This document shows, piece after piece, positions 24,973 to 33,750 of a stretch of DNA of 64,000 nt. Both the position numbers and the translations under genes were made by a program. The notes beneath the pieces are model-generated. The model was not told the DNA's origin. It saw nothing but the letters and a program-made list of their open reading frames with translations, and ran no database searches. Numbering within the stretch: position 1 is the first letter of the stretch; each line of letters opens with the position of its first letter. Source of the DNA: Pedobacter jeongneungensis (GTDB lineage: Bacteria; Bacteroidota; Bacteroidia; Sphingobacteriales; Sphingobacteriaceae); the NCBI RefSeq assembly GCF_000633455.1, contig NZ_AYMG01000011.1:62001-126000 (forward strand), given 5' to 3'.

Positions 24973-27078
24973 TTAACTGATTTTATCAAAAGAAATTCCT
25001 CTTTCTAACTTTTTCAGGTAGGCTTTTAAGACCGCATTTTCGGGTTTTTCTAACTGAGGGTCTTCTGAGAAGAGTTCGATAACCGTATTGCGAGCCTCTG
25101 ATAAAATGATCTGATCTTTTGCCAGATCGGCAAGTTTCAGATCCAAAACTCCGCTTTGTTGCGTGCCTGTAATATCACCAGGGCCCCGAAGCTGAAGATC
25201 AATTTCAGATATTTCAAAACCGTTATTGGTTCTCACCATGGTTTCCAGACGGATTTTACCTTCTTTACTCAGTTTGTTACCACTCATTAGAATACAAAAA
25301 GATTGTTCGGCTCCACGGCCAACCCTGCCACGCAGCTGGTGAAGCTGCGACAGTCCGAACCGTTCCGAATTCTCAATCACCATTACAGAAGCATTTGGGA
25401 CATTTACCCCTACTTCAATTACAGTTGTAGCCACCATTATCTGGCTCTTGCCATCAATAAATTGCTGCATTTCGAACTGCTTGTCGGCATTTGGCATCTG
25501 TCCGTGTACTATGCTCATCTGGTAATCCGGCCGCGGAAACTGGTAACTCAATTGCTCAATCCCCGCTTCGAGATGTAAAAGATCAAGCTTTTCGCTTTCT
25601 TTGATCAATGGATAAACAATATACACCTGCCTGCCCTTGGCAATCTCCTGTTTCATAAAACCGAACATCCTCAGGCGTTGACCTTCGAAAAGGTGTTTGG
25701 TTTCTATCGGTTTTCTTCCGGCAGGGAGTTCATCAATGATAGAAACATCCAGATCTCCATATAAAGTCATCGCCAGGGTACGTGGAATCGGTGTAGCAGT
25801 CATTACCAGAATATGTGGCGGAATGACGTTCTTCCGCCAAAGTTTTGCACGCTGTTCTACCCCAAAACGATGCTGCTCATCAATTACCACCAAACCAAGG
25901 TTCTTGAACTGAACCTTATCTTCAATTAAGGCATGGGTACCTATTAAGATATCAATTTCGCCACTTTCCAATTGTTCGTGTAAAATGGTACGATCTTTCT
26001 TTTTAGTATTACCAGTTAAAATGGCCACCTTAACCAAATCATCAGTGATCAGTTCAGTGATTGAAGCATAATGCTGGCGTGCCAGAATTTCGGTCGGAGC
26101 CATCATACAAGCCTGATAGCCGTTGTCGTTTGCCAAAAGCATACTCATGAGTGCTACGGCAGTTTTACCGCTCCCTACGTCGCCCTGCACAAGCCGGTTC
26201 ATCTGCACCCCACGCTGGGTATCAATCCTGATTTCTTTAACTACCCGTTTCTGGGCATTGGTTAATTCGAAAGGTAAAAACTCTTTATAAAAACGGTTTA
26301 CTTTTTCGCCAACTTTTTCAAAGGTTACTCCCTTAAATTTTAACTGACGTAAGTGTTTGTTGTGTAATAACTGTAGCTGAATAAAGAATAACTCTTCAAA
26401 TTTTAGCCGTCTTTCTGCAGCGTTTAAATCCTTTTGATTTTTTGGGAAATGAATATTCAACAATGCCACTCTTTTATCCGGCAGTTGATACTTATCAATG
26501 ATATATTGAGGCAAATTTTCAGGAACCTGTGGAATAACCTGATCCAATAAACCTGCTATTAAACGCTGTAATCCTTTAGAATCGAGGTTAAACTTTTTAA
26601 GCTTTTCTGTTGAATTATAAACTGGCTGAAGCGTAAGATTTCCCCTGCCTACTTGTTTACGCTGATATAACTCCATTTCGGGATGAGAAATACTAAACGT
26701 TCCGTTAAAGATGCTTGGTTTTCCAAAAGCTACATAGGCAGTACCAACTGTAATGTTATCATCAACCCATTTTAGGCTTTGGAACCATACCAGTTCCATG
26801 ACGCCCGTTTCATCCTTAAAAACAGCAACAATACGCTTTGCTCTTTTATCACCGATCACCTTTTTACTGATTACACGACCGATAATCTGAATATACTGCG
26901 AATCAGGATTGATTTGATTGATCTTAAAATATTTTGTACGATCGATATACCTAAAAGGGTAATGCGCAAGCAGATCCTGATAAGTAAACAGGCCGAGATC
27001 TTTTTTTAAAACATCGGCACGACTTGGGCCAACGCCTTTTAAAAACTCAACAGGTGTATCTAATACCGAATTAAACAA
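24973..27078 (-). CDS. recG: ATP-dependent DNA helicase RecG
   Basis: 701 residues of the RecG branch-migration helicase, which regresses stalled forks and processes Holliday junctions. The N-terminal wedge/OB domain (TPVEFLKGVGPSRADVLKKDLGL, IQIIGRVISKK) is followed by the helicase core: Walker A QGDVGSGKTAVAL, MMAPTEILARQHY, DEQHRFG (DExH box), TATPIPRTL, and the C-terminal QLRGRVGRG and LQLRGPGDITGTQQSG. The length is normal. The start is TTG at 27078 (LFNSVLDTP); no in-frame ATG exists before the upstream stop. A short reading frame (27071-27205) ends overlapping this start. Confidence 0.95.
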   Translation of the reverse strand: MFNSVLDTPVEFLKGVGPSRADVLKKDLGLFTYQDLLAHYPFRYIDRTKYFKINQINPDSQYIQIIGRVISKKVIGDKRAKRIVAVFKDETGVMELVWFQSLKWVDDNITVGTAYVAFGKPSIFNGTFSISHPEMELYQRKQVGRGNLTLQPVYNSTEKLKKFNLDSKGLQRLIAGLLDQVIPQVPENLPQYIIDKYQLPDKRVALLNIHFPKNQKDLNAAERRLKFEELFFIQLQLLHNKHLRQLKFKGVTFEKVGEKVNRFYKEFLPFELTNAQKRVVKEIRIDTQRGVQMNRLVQGDVGSGKTAVALMSMLLANDNGYQACMMAPTEILARQHYASITELITDDLVKVAILTGNTKKKDRTILHEQLESGEIDILIGTHALIEDKVQFKNLGLVVIDEQHRFGVEQRAKLWRKNVIPPHILVMTATPIPRTLAMTLYGDLDVSIIDELPAGRKPIETKHLFEGQRLRMFGFMKQEIAKGRQVYIVYPLIKESEKLDLLHLEAGIEQLSYQFPRPDYQMSIVHGQMPNADKQFEMQQFIDGKSQIMVATTVIEVGVNVPNASVMVIENSERFGLSQLHQLRGRVGRGAEQSFCILMSGNKLSKEGKIRLETMVRTNNGFEISEIDLQLRGPGDITGTQQSGVLDLKLADLAKDQIILSEARNTVIELFSEDPQLEKPENAVLKAYLKKLERGISFDKIS

Positions 27079-27205
27079 AATATTTATCGTTTCTTGTAAA
27101 TAACAATTTCATCAACTGTGCATTAAAAATAACGATCGGCAGCAGTAAAAGCAAATAGGCGAATGGTTGATAAGGTTTATCCTTCTTTAATATAGAAAAC
27201 ACCAT
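27071..27205 (-). CDS. Putative 44-residue membrane protein upstream of recG
   Basis: Short frame from ATG 27205 to TAA 27071, overlapping the recG start by 8 bp. The sequence starts MVFSILKKDKPYQPF, then a hydrophobic helix (AYLLLLLPIVIFNAQLMKLL) and a basic tail (FTRNDKYFV). A basic N-terminus, one helix and overlap with recG suggest a genuine small protein translationally linked to recG, but there is no family match I can name. Chance ORFs of this length are common in AT-rich DNA. Confidence 0.4.
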   Translation of the reverse strand: MVFSILKKDKPYQPFAYLLLLLPIVIFNAQLMKLLFTRNDKYFV

Positions 27206-27226
27206 TGTTTATGCTGCAAAAAGAAA

Positions 27227-27265
27227 CAGGCACTGTTCCCTAGATAATCTAAGAAATAATGCCTG
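27227..27265 (-). terminator. Terminator after ridA
   Basis: Hairpin with outer CAGGCA/TGCCTG and inner TAGA/TCTA pairs, followed on the minus strand by TTTCTTTTTGC. Confidence 0.55.
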
Positions 27266-27298
27266 CTATAAATTATTTACCCTTTTTTATTACCAAAA

Positions 27299-27679
27299 TT
27301 ATCCTACAATGGCAATTACAGAGATTTCTACATTAACATTTTTAGGTAATACTGAAACCTGAACAGTTTCGCGGGCAGGAAAATCAGTTGTAAAATACTG
27401 ACCGTAAATTTCATTTACCTGCGCAAAAGTTCCCATATCACTTAAAAAGATAGTCGATTTAACCACATGATCGAAAGTTAAGCCAGCTTCTAATAAAACG
27501 GCTTTAAGGTTACGCATTACCTGATGCGTTTCCTCCTCGATATTCCCAATATTTAATTCTCCATTTTCAGGATTGATAGCTACCTGACCTGATACGAATA
27601 AAAAGTTTCCAGCCTGTACAGCCTGGCTATATGGTCCAATTGGAGCTGGAGCATTAGTAGTATTAATAATTTGTTTCAT
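27299..27679 (-). CDS. ridA: RidA family enamine/imine deaminase
   Basis: 126 residues from ATG 27679 (MKQIINTTNAPAPIGPYSQA), the usual length; the longer frame from 27706 would add nine non-conserved residues. Family features: APIGPYSQAVQAGNFLFVSGQ, TFDHVVKSTIFLSDM, and the catalytic Arg within FPARETVQVSVLP (about residue 105). RidA hydrolyses reactive 2-aminoacrylate and related imines released by PLP enzymes, forming trimers in the cytosol. It is translated 11 nt after a 45-residue membrane protein gene and probably shares its promoter. Confidence 0.9.
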   Translation of the reverse strand: MKQIINTTNAPAPIGPYSQAVQAGNFLFVSGQVAINPENGELNIGNIEEETHQVMRNLKAVLLEAGLTFDHVVKSTIFLSDMGTFAQVNEIYGQYFTTDFPARETVQVSVLPKNVNVEISVIAIVG

Positions 27680-27690
27680 ACGATTGATGG

Positions 27691-27828
27691 TTATTTGGCA
27701 AGCCACTGAATAAGCTTGTAGATGATACCTGCCAGAAAAATAGTAATGGCCAGCGCATTTATAAAATGCATAATCCTGAGATTGATATTATTTGGCCTGT
27801 TGGGATCTTTTTTCCTAAAGAAGTACAT
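27691..27828 (-). CDS. 45-residue membrane protein (DUF6728-like)
   Basis: Frame from ATG 27828 to TAA 27691. It begins MYFFRKKDPNRPNNINLR, followed by one membrane helix (FINALAITIFLAGIIYKLI). The YFFRKKDPNRP...NLR.MH pattern recalls the small Bacteroidota family DUF6728; this match is from memory. It sits 11 nt upstream of ridA and directly behind a good promoter-like sequence, which supports real coding. Function unknown. Confidence 0.65.
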   Translation of the reverse strand: MYFFRKKDPNRPNNINLRIMHFINALAITIFLAGIIYKLIQWLAK

Positions 27829-27832
27829 AATA

Positions 27833-27861
27833 CAAACTTAGTTAAAAAGCTTTACACCAAA
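27833..27861 (-). promoter_or_regulatory. Candidate promoter of the small-protein-ridA operon
   Basis: TAAGTTTG (27833-27840, minus) matches TAnnTTTG, with TTTG at 17 nt upstream (27858-27861). The -7 box is only 4 nt from the ATG, which would make the message almost leaderless. Confidence 0.5.
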
Positions 27862-27875
27862 AATTAAAAGGCATA

Positions 27876-27908
27876 AAAAAAGTCCCGATTTTCATCGGGA
27901 CTTTTTTA
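27876..27908 (-). terminator. Terminator of the OmpA-family gene
   Basis: Stem AAAAAAGTCCCGAT-TTTC-ATCGGGACTTTTTT, directly downstream of the OmpA-like stop, with a T-run on both strands. Confidence 0.85.
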
Positions 27909-27925
27909 AATCTTATATTGAAATA

Positions 27926-29272
27926 CTAGTTTCTAGCAGTTTCAACACGACGGTTTTGGATACGACCTTCTTCAGTATCGTTAGAAGCAATTGGATTAGC
28001 TTCGCCATTACCTTTAGTAGCAACTTGACTAGCGTTAACGCCAGAGTTTACTAAGTAAGTTTTAACAGAGTTAGCTCTGTCTTTAGATAATTTCAAGTTA
28101 TATGCAGCAGTACCTTCGCTTGAAGCGTAACCGTTTACAGTTACTTTACCACCGTTTTCACGTAACACTGAAGATAATTTATCTAAAGTAGGGTAAGACT
28201 CAGTTTTTAAAACTGAAGAGTTGAAATCAAAAGCGATTTTTTCGAAACCAGTTGCAGTGCTAGTAGCAGCAGTAGGCTCTGGTGCTTTTGGAAGAGGACA
28301 TCCTGAACCATCAACAGCAGTACCAGCAGGAGTACCTGGGCATTTATCGAATTGATCAGCAACACCGTCACCGTCAGTATCTTTTTTCAAATCTTCAACA
28401 GATTTCTCAACAGCAGAAACACGGTTTTTCAATGCTTCAACTTCTTGACGTAAAGTTGGATCTTTTAACTCATCGTACATAGTAGCTAATGGGTTAGTCC
28501 ACTCTAAACTTGGTTTAGCAGAAGAACCTAAAGAGAATTCTAAACCAGCATAACCGTAAGAGAATTTATCTTTAGTTTGACCTTTTGCATAAACTCCGTC
28601 TAAGTTATCAGCATCAACAAAGTTCATAGTGTAACCTAAGTTAAAGTTAACACGCTCAGAAACTTTGAATTTAACACCAGCACCAACTGGAATGTAGAAA
28701 CCTTTTACGTAATCTTTAGCATCATGTTTGTCATCAGCAGGACCAACAGCACTACCTTTCCAGTCAATAACAGTTCCATTACCTAAAGTAACTTTTGGAG
28801 CATAAGCCATATAACCAGCACCAGCAGTTAAGAAGAAACCTACTGAGTTCTCACGACGTAAGAAATCGATAGAACCTAAGTTAACAACACCACGTAAATC
28901 TACAGCATATTGTAATTGAGTTTCGAATTCTCTTGTAGCAGGATTAGTGATACCTTCGTTAGTACCAGAAAGTTTACCACGTGTTCCGTTTAATTCTAAA
29001 CCAAAAGAGTGACCTAATTGTTTACGGATGTTTAAACCGTAACCTAAGTTAGCATCCCATTTGTTGAAGTCGTTAGTACCACCGATAGCAACAACTGGCA
29101 TTAAAACACCACCGTGTACACCGATAGACCAAGTTCTGTACTGTCCTCTACCGCCAAATACCTTGACAGCAGAAGAGGTTGCAGGAGCATCCTGAGCGAC
29201 AGCAAGAGAAGCAACTCCTGTTAATGCCACTAAAGAAAGCGCAACACTTTTCTTTAAAGTAGAATAATTCAT
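27926..29272 (-). CDS. OmpA-family outer-membrane porin with TSP3 linker
   Basis: 448 residues: signal peptide (LKKSVALSLVALTGVASLAVAQ), an N-terminal eight-strand-type barrel (about 40-250), a coiled-coil stretch (EALKNRVSAVEKSVEDLKKD), a thrombospondin type 3 calcium-binding linker (DTDGDGVADQFDKCPGTPAG), and the C-terminal OmpA peptidoglycan-binding domain (IAFDFNSSVLKT, VNGYASSEGTAAYNLKLSKD, NRANSVKTYLVNSGV, GRIQNRRVE). It anchors the outer membrane to the wall and is usually very abundant in these bacteria. It has its own strong promoter and terminator. The codon use looks biased toward a few codons, consistent with high expression. Confidence 0.93.
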   Translation of the reverse strand: MNYSTLKKSVALSLVALTGVASLAVAQDAPATSSAVKVFGGRGQYRTWSIGVHGGVLMPVVAIGGTNDFNKWDANLGYGLNIRKQLGHSFGLELNGTRGKLSGTNEGITNPATREFETQLQYAVDLRGVVNLGSIDFLRRENSVGFFLTAGAGYMAYAPKVTLGNGTVIDWKGSAVGPADDKHDAKDYVKGFYIPVGAGVKFKVSERVNFNLGYTMNFVDADNLDGVYAKGQTKDKFSYGYAGLEFSLGSSAKPSLEWTNPLATMYDELKDPTLRQEVEALKNRVSAVEKSVEDLKKDTDGDGVADQFDKCPGTPAGTAVDGSGCPLPKAPEPTAATSTATGFEKIAFDFNSSVLKTESYPTLDKLSSVLRENGGKVTVNGYASSEGTAAYNLKLSKDRANSVKTYLVNSGVNASQVATKGNGEANPIASNDTEEGRIQNRRVETARN

Positions 29273-29329
29273 AATCTTTTTTCTTTTTTAAGGGTTAAAC
29301 AATTTAATTGATTAATTTTTTAGTAATCG

Positions 29330-29359
29330 CAAAATTAAACAAAATTTTAAATTTTCAAA
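29330..29359 (-). promoter_or_regulatory. Promoter of the OmpA-family gene
   Basis: TAATTTTG (29330-29337, minus) with TTTG at an 18-nt spacing (29356-29359), a full match to the Bacteroidota TTTG-N17-20-TAnnTTTG consensus. The 5' UTR would be about 50 nt. Confidence 0.75.
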
Positions 29360-29407
29360 CTTTTATACAAACTCCGTTCCAAACTTCACAGTAAATAATC
29401 ATTTTAT

Positions 29408-29415
29408 TACATTTG
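29408..29415 (+). promoter_or_regulatory. Putative -7 box for the aminopeptidase gene
   Basis: TACATTTG matches TAnnTTTG, 28 nt before the ATG. No -33 match. Confidence 0.45.
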
Positions 29416-29443
29416 GCCATTTCCATATAAAAATACCATTTTC

Positions 29444-30733
29444 ATGAAATATCCTACTATCGATTCGTCATTATTTACGCTGAATAGAAAAAATTTCACT
29501 AAACAACTAAAAAACAACTCATTAGCTATCTTCAATTCAAGTGATGAATTTCCTAGAAGTGGCGATCAAAGCTTTGTTTTTAAGCAAAATCCTGATTTAT
29601 TTTATTTATCAGGAATTGATCAGGAACAAACAATATTGCTCCTATATCCTGATTGTCCTAATCCTTTGTACAGAGAAGTCCTGTTTTTAAGACAGACAAA
29701 CGATTATATCAAGGTTTGGGAGGGCTATAAGTATACCAAGGAACAGGCAAAGGCAGCTTCGGGTATTGAGACCATATATTGGCTGGAAGATTTTGACAAC
29801 ATATTACATAGCATTGTTAACTATGCCGAGCATATTTACCTAAACACAAATGAAAACGACAGGTATGCGCACGAGGTTCCTTATCGTGATGTCCGTTTCA
29901 TTGAGAAAATGAGAGTAAAATATCCCTTACATCATTACGAGCGTTCTGCTCCGATTATGCGCGGTTTACGCGCCGTTAAATCAGATATCGAAATTGAATT
30001 GACAAAACAAGCCTGTTCAATAACTAGGGATGCCTTTATAAGGGTGTTAAAATTTACCAAACCCGGCGTAAAGGAATATGAGATTGAAGCAGAGATCATT
30101 CACGAATTTATCCGTCAAGGCGGCACGGGCCATGCCTATACGCCAATTATTGCTTCCGGCCACAATGCCAACATTCTCCACTACAATGATAATAACCAGC
30201 AGTGTAAGGAAGGGGATGTGATCCTGTTCGATTTCGGTGCGGAATATGCCAATTACAATGCCGACATGAGTCGCTCAATACCTGTAAGTGGCCGCTTTAC
30301 TAAAAGGCAAAAAGAAGTGTATAACGCTGTTTTACATGTAATGAAACAATCTGTTAAGTTAATTGGCGAAGGAACAGTGTGGAATAATTACCACGAACAG
30401 GTTGGGGAAATTATGACCGAACAACTGGTTAACCTTGGTTTGATTTCTTTAGAAGATGTGAAAAAACAAAGTCCTGCTTACCCGGCTTATAAAAAATATT
30501 TCATGCATGGTACTTCTCATCATTTGGGTATCGATGTACACGATTTTGCCGGGAGATACACTCCATTTGCAGTTGGCAACATTTTAACTGTTGAACCAGG
30601 TATTTACATCCCGGAAGAAGGTTTGGGCATACGTTTAGAAAACAATATCCTCATTACTACAAATGGAAATGTAGATTTAATGGCCGATATTCCGTTAGAG
30701 GCAGAAGAAATTGAGGAAATTATGAATAGTTAG
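29444..30733 (+). CDS. Xaa-Pro aminopeptidase (M24B, aminopeptidase P)
   Basis: 429 residues: N-terminal AMP_N domain (about 1-150) and C-terminal pita-bread domain. Metal ligands are all visible: Asp in VILFDFGAEY and NADMSRS, His in HGTSHHLGIDVHD, Glu in TVEPGIYIPE and GIRLENNILIT. The HxxGxxxHD pattern is that of aminopeptidase P, which removes N-terminal residues before proline. There is no signal peptide, so it should be cytosolic. It stands alone, divergent from the OmpA-family gene. Confidence 0.93.
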   Translation: MKYPTIDSSLFTLNRKNFTKQLKNNSLAIFNSSDEFPRSGDQSFVFKQNPDLFYLSGIDQEQTILLLYPDCPNPLYREVLFLRQTNDYIKVWEGYKYTKEQAKAASGIETIYWLEDFDNILHSIVNYAEHIYLNTNENDRYAHEVPYRDVRFIEKMRVKYPLHHYERSAPIMRGLRAVKSDIEIELTKQACSITRDAFIRVLKFTKPGVKEYEIEAEIIHEFIRQGGTGHAYTPIIASGHNANILHYNDNNQQCKEGDVILFDFGAEYANYNADMSRSIPVSGRFTKRQKEVYNAVLHVMKQSVKLIGEGTVWNNYHEQVGEIMTEQLVNLGLISLEDVKKQSPAYPAYKKYFMHGTSHHLGIDVHDFAGRYTPFAVGNILTVEPGIYIPEEGLGIRLENNILITTNGNVDLMADIPLEAEEIEEIMNS

Positions 30734-30762
30734 TTCCAATTGGCAATTTTCAGTTATTAGTT

Positions 30763-30793
30763 ATCGGTTAACCGATTTAAACAATTAACCGAT
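30763..30793. repeat. AACCGATT-rich intergenic repeat
   Basis: Contains the perfect 14-bp palindrome ATCGGTTAACCGAT (30763-30776) and a further ATTAACCGATTAACC run between two convergent genes. It may serve as a weak bidirectional terminator; no T-run is visible. Confidence 0.4.
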
Positions 30794-30803
30794 TAACCAA
30801 CAG

Positions 30804-31700
30804 CTAACCATTATCAAACTCTTCTGCAAAGCGATAAATATTAAAATTATCATTTTTTAAGGCTGCCTGAATTTTTTCTCGCAGCCTTTTTTTATCTATA
30901 CCCTGCATCTTTTTATGCTGAATAAGTTTCCAGGCTTTTTCGGCAAAAAGGAATGTTTTACGATTATTATCGGTTTTTTGGGGTTTAGCAATCCAGGCGC
31001 ACAATTCATCGATGCCCGAGTTTTTATCAGCAATGGTTTTTAAAATCGGAATGGCCTTTACCCCTTGATGAACAATTTTCTTTAAATTATTGGCAAAAGC
31101 ATCGGCTCCTTCCCTATCCGCTTTATTGATTACAAAACAATCTGCAATCTCCATTAGTCCCGATTTGATGTTTTGAACCTCATCGCCCGATTCAGGAACC
31201 AGCACAACAATTGCTTTATCGGCCAAGCCAGCAATTTCAACCTCCGATTGGCCAACACCTACGGTTTCAACGATAATCAGGTCAAAATTGGCTGCTTTTA
31301 AAACATCAACCATTTCGATGGTTTTTGCAGAAATGCCACCCAATGCGCCCCGGGTAGCTAAAGATCGGATATATACATTGGGGTTATTAAACTGATTGGC
31401 CATACGGATCCGGTCGCCGAGCAAAGAGCCAAAATTAAATGGTGAAGTTGGATCGATAGCTAAAATAGCAATACGCTTCCCTTCAGCAACAAAATGATTG
31501 GTTATTGCATTTACCAAGGTACTTTTACCGGCACCTGGAGGCCCTGTAATACCCAGAACAGGGATATTGACCTTACTATCTAAATCTCTTAAAATCGAAT
31601 CAGCTGGTTTTATACTATTTTCAACAAGCGTTAATGTTCTTGCCAAAACTTTATAATTGCCTGCTTTTACTTCGCTTAAAATGGATAGATGCGTATTCAT
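30804..31700 (-). CDS. meaB: Methylmalonyl-CoA mutase-associated GTPase MeaB (ArgK family)
   Basis: 298 residues from ATG 31700 (MNTHLSILSEVKAGNYKVLA); the frame extends to 31730 but the extra ten residues are hydrophobic and not conserved. G3E GTPase motifs: Walker A GITGPPGAGKSTLVNAI, DPTSPFNFGSLLGDRIRM, IVETVGVGQSEVEIAG, and NKAD. MeaB chaperones and protects the adenosylcobalamin-dependent methylmalonyl-CoA mutase. No mutase subunit is encoded next to it here. It diverges from the glycan locus, sharing a 58-bp promoter region. Confidence 0.92.
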   Translation of the reverse strand: MNTHLSILSEVKAGNYKVLARTLTLVENSIKPADSILRDLDSKVNIPVLGITGPPGAGKSTLVNAITNHFVAEGKRIAILAIDPTSPFNFGSLLGDRIRMANQFNNPNVYIRSLATRGALGGISAKTIEMVDVLKAANFDLIIVETVGVGQSEVEIAGLADKAIVVLVPESGDEVQNIKSGLMEIADCFVINKADREGADAFANNLKKIVHQGVKAIPILKTIADKNSGIDELCAWIAKPQKTDNNRKTFLFAEKAWKLIQHKKMQGIDKKRLREKIQAALKNDNFNIYRFAEEFDNG

Positions 31701-31709
31701 CAATAAAAC

Positions 31710-31717
31710 TATCTTTG
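31710..31717 (+). promoter_or_regulatory. Putative -7 box at the head of the glycan locus
   Basis: TATCTTTG matches TAnnTTTG, about 41 nt before the ATG at 31759. No -33 match. Confidence 0.4.
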
Positions 31718-31758
31718 TACAAAGAAACAAAAATTATCAGCTACAAAGCGTCCCCATA

Positions 31759-32634
31759 ATGAAAGTTACCGGTTTTACCTTTTTACGAAATGCAATTGTA
31801 AACGATTATCCAGCGAAAGAAGCCATACTTTCGGTGCTACCTTTATGCGATGACTTTATCGTTGCACTCGGCAACTCTTCTGATGAAACTTCTGAAACGA
31901 TAAAAAGTATCGATCCAAAGATCAGCACCATTGATACGGTTTGGGACGACAGTATACGCGAAGGTGGGCGTGTTTTTGCCGATGAAACTAATAAAGCTTT
32001 AGCCGAAATTAGTGCTGATACCGACTGGATGATTTACATTCAGGGCGATGAGGCTATACATGAAGACTATCTTCAGCTGATTAAAAAAGAAATGGAGCAG
32101 GAACTGAACAACAGCAATGTTGAAGCACTGCTTTTGAAATACAAACACTTTTACGCTTCTTATGATTACCTGGCCGAATCGAGACGCTGGTATAGAAGAG
32201 AGGTTCGGATTATCAAAAACCTACAGGGAGTACGTTCTTATCGGGATGCACAAGGTTTCAGGATTAACGATAGAAAGCTTAAGGTTAAATTAATCGACGC
32301 ATATATTTATCATTATGGCTGGGTAAAGCCGCCAAAGGGACTACAAGGGAAAGTACGCAACTTTAACCAGTTTTATCAAACAGAAGAGTGGATTGAAGAA
32401 AATTATCCGGTGCAAGATACGTATGATATGCACAATGCCGATCGTTTAGTTCATTTTAAAGGTACCCACCCAAAAGTAATGCAAGCAAGAATTGATGCTG
32501 CAAACTGGAAATTCGAAAAAGATTTAACAAAAGAAACCCCAAAAATGAATTTCCGTAGAAGGGTTTTACAAAAAATTGAAGATTTAACAGGCTTGCGCTT
32601 ATTTGAATACCAGAACTATAAAATTGTAAAGTAG
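31759..32634 (+). CDS. Glycosyltransferase-like protein (GT-A/GT2-like)
   Basis: 291 residues from ATG 31759 (MKVTGFTFLRNAIVNDYP); the longer frame from 31657 would run through the MeaB start and is rejected. The fold resembles GT2 enzymes: early FLRNAI, CDDFIVALGNSSDETSE, and MIYIQGDEAIHED at the place of the DxD metal motif, though the canonical DxD is not intact. The C-terminal half (LKVKLIDAYIYHYGWVKPP, LVHFKGTHPKVMQARI) is typical of a Bacteroidota subgroup of cytosolic glycosyltransferases. The next gene starts at the base after its stop, so the two are coupled. Confidence 0.75.
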   Translation: MKVTGFTFLRNAIVNDYPAKEAILSVLPLCDDFIVALGNSSDETSETIKSIDPKISTIDTVWDDSIREGGRVFADETNKALAEISADTDWMIYIQGDEAIHEDYLQLIKKEMEQELNNSNVEALLLKYKHFYASYDYLAESRRWYRREVRIIKNLQGVRSYRDAQGFRINDRKLKVKLIDAYIYHYGWVKPPKGLQGKVRNFNQFYQTEEWIEENYPVQDTYDMHNADRLVHFKGTHPKVMQARIDAANWKFEKDLTKETPKMNFRRRVLQKIEDLTGLRLFEYQNYKIVK

Positions 32635-33621
32635 ATGCAGAAAAGTATTTCTATTGTAATACCCAATTATAATGGCAGGCATCTGCTCGAAAAATACCTG
32701 CCTTCTGTTTTTTTGGCTGCAGAAAATGCAAATACCGAATTTGAAGTAATCGTAATTGACGACGGGTCGAAAGATGACAGTATTTCATTTATTAAAGAAA
32801 ATTATCAGCAAGTAAAATTGCTGATCAACGATAAGAACAGGGGTTTCTCTTATACCTGCAACCATGGCATAGAAGCGGCTAAATATGAGTTGATTTTACT
32901 TTTGAACTCTGATGTAAAACTTACCCCCGACTATTTTGAGCATCAGTGGAAATACTTTGATCAACCAGATACATTTGGCGTTATGGCCCGCATCATGAGT
33001 TTTGATGAAAGCCGGATTGAAGACGCTGCACGTTTTTTATACTATGGTGGCTGCCGTATCAAGGCTAATAAATTCTATTATAGTGAAAACCCAGAAGATG
33101 AAAATGTGTACACTGCCTACCTTTCTGGTGCTAACGCCTTGGTTGATGCACGAAAATTAAAAGAATTAGGTGGTTTTGACGAAATTTACTCTCCTTTTTC
33201 GTCAGAAGATTTCGATTTAAGCCTACGTGCGTGGCAATTGGGCTGGAAATGTTACTATGAACACCGGGCATTTTGTTTTCATCATGTAAGCGGGAGCACT
33301 AAAACCCAGATCAAATCTAATTTTATTAAAAAGATTTATTACCGCAACCGCTATATTTTACAGGGAATTCATCTGCAGGGACTAAGAAAAGTGTTTTACC
33401 CACTGCAGCAGGTTTTTACAGAACTTATTCCAAAACTACTTACAGGCAAAACCTGGGTATTGGAAAGCTATAAAGATTATTTAGCACATCGAGATCGCAT
33501 TAATGCAAGTAGCGCGCAGCTCCAGATACTGAAGCAGAAATACAATTCGAACCTAAATGTTTCTGATATAATGGCAATTATAAACCAATCGGTTAGCAAC
33601 AAAAAAATTAAACTTTTGTAA
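32635..33621 (+). CDS. Glycosyltransferase family 2 (rhamnosyltransferase-like)
   Basis: 328 residues; GT2 with SIVIPNYNGRHLLEKYLPSV, VIVIDDGSKDDSISFI, LLLNSDVKLTPDYFE (DxD-like NSD) and GGFDEIYSPFSSEDFDLSLRAWQLGWKCYYE, the pattern of rhamnosyl- or galactosyl-transferases acting on surface glycans. The C-terminal YYRNRYILQGIHL supports this subgroup. It starts directly at the end of the previous gene. The acceptor and donor sugars are unknown. Confidence 0.88.
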   Translation: MQKSISIVIPNYNGRHLLEKYLPSVFLAAENANTEFEVIVIDDGSKDDSISFIKENYQQVKLLINDKNRGFSYTCNHGIEAAKYELILLLNSDVKLTPDYFEHQWKYFDQPDTFGVMARIMSFDESRIEDAARFLYYGGCRIKANKFYYSENPEDENVYTAYLSGANALVDARKLKELGGFDEIYSPFSSEDFDLSLRAWQLGWKCYYEHRAFCFHHVSGSTKTQIKSNFIKKIYYRNRYILQGIHLQGLRKVFYPLQQVFTELIPKLLTGKTWVLESYKDYLAHRDRINASSAQLQILKQKYNSNLNVSDIMAIINQSVSNKKIKLL

Positions 33622-33669
33622 TTTTACCATACCCTTTTTTCAAAATCAGCTAGGTTGAGTTGAAAACCT

Positions 33670-33677
33670 TACCTTTG
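33670..33677 (+). promoter_or_regulatory. Putative -7 box for the MsbA-like transporter
   Basis: TACCTTTG matches TAnnTTTG, 73 nt before the ATG. The -33 position lacks TTG. Confidence 0.4.
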
Positions 33678-33750
33678 CCAAGTTTTAATTAGATTTTTTT
33701 GGAAATGTTTCAATACATCTTCCATATTACATATACCATTTCACATAAAA

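Noticed and set aside
31657..31758. 34-residue N-terminal extension of the first glycosyltransferase
   Set aside because: It overlaps the start of meaB on the other strand and crosses the -7 box at 31710. The conserved protein begins at MKVTGFTF.
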